Below are positions 58,206 to 64,000 of a stretch of DNA of 64,000 bases, piece after piece (positions within the stretch are counted from its first letter, which is position 1; the number at the start of each line of letters is the position of its first letter). A program made the translations under genes and the position numbers. The DNA is from Porites lobata (taxonomy: Eukaryota; Cnidaria; Anthozoa; Scleractinia; Poritidae): positions 493,501-557,500 of the forward strand of contig CALNXK010000026.1 in assembly GCA_942486035.1 (NCBI GenBank), read 5' to 3'. Under the pieces are notes generated by a model. It was not told where the DNA came from. It worked only from the letters and a program-made list of their open reading frames with translations, and made no database searches.

Positions 58206-58810
58206 GTGGCTGGTTTTGCACTACTGACATTCATTAAGTAATATTTAGCGTATGTAAATGCTCCTTTTTTCTTCGAGTGTCTTATTAAACTTAAACGTAT
58301 AAACAAACAGATTTCTTCAGGAGCTGCTAATTGTTTCCGCACCCGAGCCTATCCTGCCGTAAATGAGCCTTAACATAACCTTTGAGCTTTTTTAGATTTA
58401 TTTCAATGAAATCATTCGCCTTTCGGTGAACTTGTTTTTCATTAGTTGTACAGTGAAGTAAAGCAAATTGAGGTTTCAGTTTTTTTTGAAAGTCTGGTAA
58501 ATGTTATTTTTGGTGATTGGGGAGACTGACCCGAAAACGCAAGTGCGAGTATTCTCCGGGGGACCGCCGGGATCATAAACCCGAGTACATACTATGGGGG
58601 ACGGGGGCATGTTCGCCCAGTAAACTTTGAGATTTGCTTCTCCTAAAGTGGGCACATATGTATCTAAACCATTGTGCTTTTAAGATTATTTTACGTACCT
58701 TTTAAAATCAGAACTTTGGTGCTCCTGTAATTTGTAATTTGTTTGCCAACGGAGCACTAAGGAATTCTTAAGAACATGTCCGTGCGTTCCAGGTCGAATT
58801 GAAATTTAGA
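58206..58810. other. spacer, no gene seen
   Basis: Duplicate of 43465-44087. Confidence 0.3.
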
Positions 58811-58984
58811 AGTGTTGGTTTTTAAGGAGAGGGGAAAGCCAGAGTACCCGGAGAAAAACCTCTCGGAGAAAGGAAGAGAACCAACAACAACCTCAACTCA
58901 CATATGGCGTCGACGCCAGGATTTGAACCAGGGCCACATTAGTGGAAGGCGAGAGCTCTCAGCACTGTGCCACCCTTGTTCCTT
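58811..58984 (-). mobile_element. tRNA-derived SINE, copy 2
   Basis: On the minus strand the A box reads TGGCACAGTGCTGAGAGC and the B box GGTTCAAATCC, followed by GGCGTCGACGCCATATG and a tail ending TTTCCCCTCTCCTTAAAAAC. It is better preserved than copy 1 at 44088. Pol III promoter boxes are expected to be internal in this class. Confidence 0.82.
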
Positions 58985-59417
58985 AAAATCAAGTTGATAC
59001 TCTACAGGTTGGAAAGTCGTTCTTAAAGACCCCTTTAAAAAAGCATGGGGGGCAAAAGCCCCCAGCCCCACCTCACTTAACTGATTCCCTGCAAAAGAGC
59101 GGAAAACTAATGAGACTTCCTGGCCTTGCGAAAGAAATGAGATTCAACATATGGTTCGTTTTTGTCTTTGTCCTGTTTTCCGCCTTCTTGTTTTCGTTTT
59201 TTTTTTCCACCCTGTGAAAACTAATCGTACCACCGCCTGCAAAAATCAGTTTAGTTTAAAACGATATATGACTGATTGTTTACTTTCCGGGACTCTTGAT
59301 TAATTAGCACCCATTATATCGTTGGCGATCAAGGATAATTGGAATCAAGATGGATAAATCGTCTACCAACTCAAACAGTAAGAGTCAGTTTATCAGGGAG
59401 TTCATACGCAAGCAACT
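58985..59417 (+). promoter_or_regulatory. 5' flank of G4
   Basis: Duplicate of the G2 5' flank (44242-44682). It contains GAGTTCATACGCAAGCAACT directly before the ATG. No TATA box is certain. Confidence 0.35.
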
Positions 59418-60872
59418 ATGAACCTTTCGTCCGAGAGCAGGTTAGCTTTTTCTTGCCCACAGTATCCCAGTTTTGTGTGGGACCTAACTGACAAAGTTTT
59501 CCCCTGGATAATGGTTGCAATCGTATCTATAGCAGCTCCCGCTGCAGTCATTTTGAACATTTTGGCTATCGCAGCAGTGAGATCAAGAAAGGAGCTGCAA
59601 AAAAATCCAAACATTTTGTTGTCGAGCATGGCTGTTGCGGATGTTTTGGTAGGTGCGATAAATATGCCTTTATCCGCCACTGTTGACTTTGTTATTTCCC
59701 GGCAAGTTTTTAAGGATCATATTTGCTTGGTAGACTTGATTAATGTCTACTTGATGTACGCTTTAGCAGCATGTACCCTATACCATTTGATCCTTATCGC
59801 TTGGGAGAGGTACCAGGCAATACGGAATTGTTATGAACACAAAGTGAAAATGACAAGTAGCCGCCTGAAGAAACTCGCCATGACAGCTTGGTTCTTAGCC
59901 GCGTTAGCACCAATTCCAAGCATTGCACTAAAAGCCCCGGGCATTTACTACGATATAATTTGTTATATCGTTGAATTTCTCATGTTGATTCTAATCGCTT
60001 ATTTTTACATCATGGTGTATCGCGAAACGCGCAAACGTAAACTGATTACCAAAGTCACTGTTCTGGTGAAAACAAAACTCGAAAACAGAGTTGCTATGAC
60101 ATGCGCATTGACTTCAGCAGCTGTGATTCTTTCCTTTGTTCCCACGGTAACTGTTAAATTGTTGGGAGATTTGTACCCAGGTTTTCGCAAGAGTTCCGTC
60201 TTCCGGTCAGCAGAGACACTATTGCAAATGAACTCTATAGTGAATCCACTAATTTACTGCTACCGGAACCGTCGCTTCAGAAACATCATTCTCGAGATTT
60301 TGTGCATCAGAAAACCTCAAGAGACTAAGCCAACAGTCCTTCCCATGCAATATGTCAGATCAAAGGATCTTTCTTCAATGGGAGGTACTCAAAAACAACC
60401 AAATGCGTACAGCGGTCGCCTTTTTTCAAGATCAGAGTCATGCGAATTAGCCAACGTGACAGTATTTAGTGGTGCAATGAAGAAAAGATCTGTGTCAGCT
60501 CCTTCACTAATCAGATCACACAGTAACTCTTTTGAGAGTCCCGGGCCGCAGAACAACCCCTCGTCCATTTTAACAGTTGTTGCGACAGTCCACCCACAAA
60601 GGCTTGACGGATGTTTCTCAATATTTCGTTTATCCTCGCCCAAAAACTCAAAGAAAAGTTGGGATGCTAGACGTAGTTCTTTTAATTTGTCTGATCCTCC
60701 AGAGGATTTGAAGAAGGAGCAATTCTCGTCCAATAACACGAAACTGAATAAGCGTCTGACAAAATCCGCCACATTTATTAGTGGCGCAGAGGGTTCATGT
60801 GCAGTTCCGTCACGTTCTCGTAAAGGCCTATTGAAAAGAAGTATGTCGGCCCCATCGTTCTGTGACATTTGA
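59418..60872 (+). CDS. class A GPCR, G4, intact core with altered C-terminus
   Basis: ATG at 59418 opens a 484-residue single-exon receptor. It has the most canonical motifs of the cluster: MAVADVLVGA in TM2, ICLVD with Cys103, WERYQAIRN after TM3 (ERY at 130-132), LSFVP in TM6 and NSIVNPLIYCYRN in TM7 (NPLIY at 276-280). A Lys replaces Gly just after TM6 (TVTVKLLG). The second extracellular loop has no Cys, but one occurs at the start of TM5 (IICYIV). The tail has SRSESCELANV, KKRSVSAPSLIRSHSNSF and RSMSAPSF, then ends abruptly with CDI. A deletion of about 170 bp relative to G2 removes the last codons (GESDQKFLQ) and part of the 3' flank. G4 is closest to G2 and occupies the same slot in its unit. 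Confidence 0.87.
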   Translation: MNLSSESRLAFSCPQYPSFVWDLTDKVFPWIMVAIVSIAAPAAVILNILAIAAVRSRKELQKNPNILLSSMAVADVLVGAINMPLSATVDFVISRQVFKDHICLVDLINVYLMYALAACTLYHLILIAWERYQAIRNCYEHKVKMTSSRLKKLAMTAWFLAALAPIPSIALKAPGIYYDIICYIVEFLMLILIAYFYIMVYRETRKRKLITKVTVLVKTKLENRVAMTCALTSAAVILSFVPTVTVKLLGDLYPGFRKSSVFRSAETLLQMNSIVNPLIYCYRNRRFRNIILEILCIRKPQETKPTVLPMQYVRSKDLSSMGGTQKQPNAYSGRLFSRSESCELANVTVFSGAMKKRSVSAPSLIRSHSNSFESPGPQNNPSSILTVVATVHPQRLDGCFSIFRLSSPKNSKKSWDARRSSFNLSDPPEDLKKEQFSSNNTKLNKRLTKSATFISGAEGSCAVPSRSRKGLLKRSMSAPSFCDI

Positions 60873-61161
60873 CATTCGTATGGTTCTGGATTTACGAGTA
60901 CTAGACTTGCAATTGCAATTTTAAAACCAGTTGTAGCCCGTTCCAAGCTCCAAGATAGAGAGGGAATCAGATCGAGAAAAGATGCGCGAAAACCGCGTAG
61001 GGGAGACGTTTTGATATTTGACATTTTGACAGGAGAAATGGCTTTTCAGTGAGTGGGCGGGGTAGTGAGCGGATTGAGGTATTTTAAAAGATGCTTAAAT
61101 GCTCTTCGCTTATCTTTTTTGCCTGCTTTTGCTCGTTAGTTATTTTACTGCTCACTCGACG
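60873..61161. other. 3' flank of G4, twice deleted
   Basis: Compared with the G2 flank it lacks the block up to TTTGACATTCGTATGG and a second block of about 200 bp between GGGGAGACG and TTTTGATATTTGAC. Confidence 0.5.
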
Positions 61162-61821
61162 ATAGAGTGGTTTTCATATGACCTTGAAATGAAAACGCGC
61201 GAACAAAACAGAAACATCAAACGAACGGAAATAGAGCGATTTGATTGGTTTATAGAACAGACACAAACGCGCGTGGCTCTTAGTTGGTTAAGCAAACGCT
61301 CGAAAGAAAAAACTTCATGCCTCATGGCCTAAACCACCGTGACGAATTATTGTAATCCATCTCTTTAGTATTTTTCCTTTCCAGTTTCTGTGTTATACCT
61401 CATTTCCGCTTCTCCCTTTTAAACAATTTTTATTGCGACATTCTCCATCTCTATAATATTGTGACTGCTACATAAGTTCAGTAACATCTGTAAACCTGAA
61501 GAAGGCTGGTATGGCCAGCCGAAATATTTTCATAAAAAACAACTACACTTTGTTTTAAATCAGCATTGCAGTAGTCTTTGGACTTCTCGTTCTTGGTTCT
61601 TTATATTTTGGCTGACTAGATCTCTTTTCTAGAGATCCAACGTTTACAACTAGCAGGATCTTCGAACACGGTTTTTGCAGGTATCCTTCTCCATATTAAG
61701 GTTTTCTTTGGCGGGAAAACGAAGAGGCCATGTTTTGATCTTTTTATGCATTGGCTGATAAAACAAATAACAAACACTTACCGAAACCATTTTTCAAGGT
61801 CATACGAAAATCACTCTACAT
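61162..61821. mobile_element. non-autonomous element with AGAGTGGTTTTCATATGACC ends
   Basis: Counterpart of 46783-47428, with more divergence in the left inverted repeat (AGAGTGGTTTTCATATGACC). No ORF. Confidence 0.7.
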
Positions 61822-62067
61822 GGGAGTTTGTGACTCGGGACACAAGAAAATGTCTGTTGTCCGTATTAACCGCTGTCCGTAATAAGCGGGTTAATTTCAG
61901 AGGAAATATATGACCATTTCGTCGGGACAAAGAAAACTGTTAATTATAAACGGGTGTCCGTATTAAGCCGTTGTCCTTAGACTAGCGGGGTTTCACTCTA
62001 GTGAATCTAATAATCTTTTCATTATCGCCAAAATACTGAGCTTCCTGTCGTTGAAGGCGCTTTGCAT

Positions 62068-62102
<35 letters not shown>

Positions 62103-64000
62103 GAATTAAATAAATGAAAGAAAGAGTAACTTTTGGAAATAAAAGACGTCACTTAGTAACAGCTTTGTTTTCGTTTTATGCACGATTCAATTTGACCCGT
62201 TACCATCCCCTAGGACAAGTTTAGCTTTTCGGGCCATGGGGTGGGGAATTGTTTGACGCGGTCCTGTCCTGTGGGTAGGAGGCTGGGGCAAATCAAAATT
62301 AATTTCCCTTTGATTTTGCGAAGTACATGTTATTTAACGCGCGGTTTGCACGAAGCTGCGCGACTCAAGACTGCGTTTCTTCAAGGGTAAACGCAGGAAT
62401 TGGCTGGAGCGTGGTTGAAGAGCAGTGACCCATTAAAATTAACGTCTATATTTGAAGGTATGTTTTAAAATTGTAGACGAATGTGCGTATGGTGCGTACT
62501 CGAATGGATATTTGTTTGTAAAACAAACAAAGAAATATTTCTTCAGCCTAGTTTAATAACAAGCCAACAAATAAATAGACTGTATATGAAAACAGATTCA
62601 ACGCTTTTAATATATACAAATAGACAAAGATTCAGTCCAGTGTTAGTTTGAAGTGTTCAATCAGGGAGGCGCTCAATAGTTTTTTTTCTTTCGTTTCGTT
62701 TTCAAACGTGTTGTTCATGTTTTAACTACCATGTATTATCTTTCTCTCAATAAACTAAAAAAAAAACGTTTAGGAAAGTTCTGAAAACGTCTAGTTTTGC
62801 TATTGTACGAAATCACTATTGCTCCCAAAAATATGTACCGGGAAAAAAACCTATAAGAGGTCGATCAGGAGCTCGGAGATGCGAATTGCCTCCAACTGCA
62901 TTCCCGGGCCGGGGGTGGGGAATAGACCACTAGGAAAGAAAAAAAATTCCAAATCCCCGAGGTATGCCCGGGGAGGATGCTAACAGGTCAAAGTGAACCA
63001 TGCATTAATTTTGACTGGTCCCTAGGGCTCACTATTGTGCACGGCAGATGCGTTTCGGGTCACATGGTCCGAGAAAGTTTTTGAGGGCGTCTCAATCTCC
63101 CGGCCCTTCGTCTCGGATACGTCACCGAAATTGCATTGACCGAGAGGGCCTGGAAAGTCGCCGTACAGGGACTAGGCAAGCATTAATTAACAGTGTTTCG
63201 CTGATTTGTCGAGTGCATTTTCACTGTTTTATTGTTCCAAATTCAGTAAGAAAACACTTTTCTTTTTTATTACCTTAAAGTAATCACCACCAAGCCAATT
63301 TCCGTTGCAGTTGCCATACAGCGTCATTTTGCATCGATTGTGGTTGTTTTGAGGAACCGATTATCTTCCATATTTACAGTACCGACTAACAGACAAATGT
63401 TCAGGCATTTAGAACACTTTTTAAATAACCTATTGTGAAATTGATGAATGGATGTTCAAAAGGTTCTTATTAAAAGTCTACGTAAGTCTTATGTTTATCT
63501 TATGAAAAGTCTATGTTCTTTCGGAAAGTCACGCATTAATATTTCAGACTGGGATCGATGACAAAATTTATTGAAATAGGGATCACAATTCTTGTAGACA
63601 TTTTTAAAAGAATCAAGAAGCATTGTGAAAAAAGAACCCACAGGAATCATGAATATCAAGATTCAAAGGATTCCACTTCCACCCCGCGAAATGTGGAATA
63701 TTTTCTCAAGCTATCATGACCCGAATCTGAGATCACAAATCTCTCGAAAAACGGCACTCTACCCATTCTTACTTGTGAGCTTGGGCTACTTGTAAGTAAA
63801 TTTGTTTTAAATCACTTTTTCAGTAGCGTTGAGCAAAATGGCGTCCAAATTGTCCTTTTTGAAAGACTGGCTCATTTTAAGCTATTTAAAATTTGAGTAA
63901 CAAAAATTTCTTTCCAAATATTTTACAAAAGGGCGGAATGAAACTAATGACATTTCCCGTCCTTATATACGAAACACAATCCAACAAATGACTCGCTCAT
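61822..64000. other. spacer duplicating 47429-49600
   Basis: It contains the GTCCGTATTAAGC repeat (61855-61995), the G1-flank-like segment (62060-62165) and the GACTAGTCCC-type element (63000-63190). No gene is seen. The window stops in what should be the 5' flank of another GPCR. Confidence 0.5.

Larger units (their letters stand above)
51650..64000 (+). repeat. tandem segmental duplication, unit 2 (cut by the window end)
   Basis: The sequence from CTTTAAAATTCAGC onward repeats 37408 onward: copy D, GPCR fragment, SINE, G4 and spacer. The last base of the window corresponds to 49600 in unit 1. Unit 2 differs by small indels and by the deletions after G4. Confidence 0.9.

Overview
This window is animal nuclear DNA. 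Genes are sparse, AT-rich and mostly intron-containing with GT-AG splice sites, and the space between them is packed with short inverted-repeat elements. Repeats I recognise from memory (a tRNA-derived SINE, a foldback family with the core GGGAAACTGCCCACC, a GGTTGTTCAAA foldback) and the gene types (BTB plus TLDc proteins, single-exon class A GPCRs in clusters) point to an anthozoan cnidarian, most likely a stony coral. No database was searched, so the species is not named.

Layout. 279-4531 holds a broken BTB-TLDc gene (copy A) followed by a GPCR pseudogene fragment. 5316-7493 is a divergent but intact two-exon BTB-TLDc gene (copy B). 7500-18500 is a gene-free repeat field of foldback and terminal-inverted-repeat elements and tandem repeats. 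18553-24615 (minus) is a five-exon gene for a CACTA/EnSpm-like (tnp2-type) transposase with one frameshift. It is divergently paired across 225 bp with a three-exon plus-strand gene (24841-26446) for an unrecognised 242-residue protein. An inverted copy of this promoter and first exon lies at 28155-28440. 31793-33373 is a class A GPCR frame (G1) that has lost its ATG at the orthologous position. 34764-36242 is a 1.48-kb element with about 80-bp inverted repeats and a 7-bp target duplication.

From 37408 to the right edge the window is a tandem segmental duplication with a period of about 14.24 kb. Each unit carries BTB-TLDc gene, GPCR pseudogene fragment, GPCR, 3.5 kb of spacer, second GPCR. 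Unit 1 (37408-51649) has copy C, G2 and G3. Unit 2 (51650 to beyond 64000) has copy D and G4; its second GPCR should start near 64218, just outside. C and D share a 0.73-kb TTAA-flanked insertion in the intron that copy A lacks, and at least part of a second insertion upstream, so both arrived before the 14-kb duplication and after the split from A.

The locus looks like birth-and-death evolution of two unrelated families travelling as one cassette. Copies A, C and D of the BTB-TLDc gene each carry a different frameshift; only B is open throughout. The GPCRs keep seven membrane segments but vary at the (D/E)RY and NPxxY motifs, and their long SAP-rich tails are truncated in different ways. Ligands and cellular roles cannot be read from the sequence.
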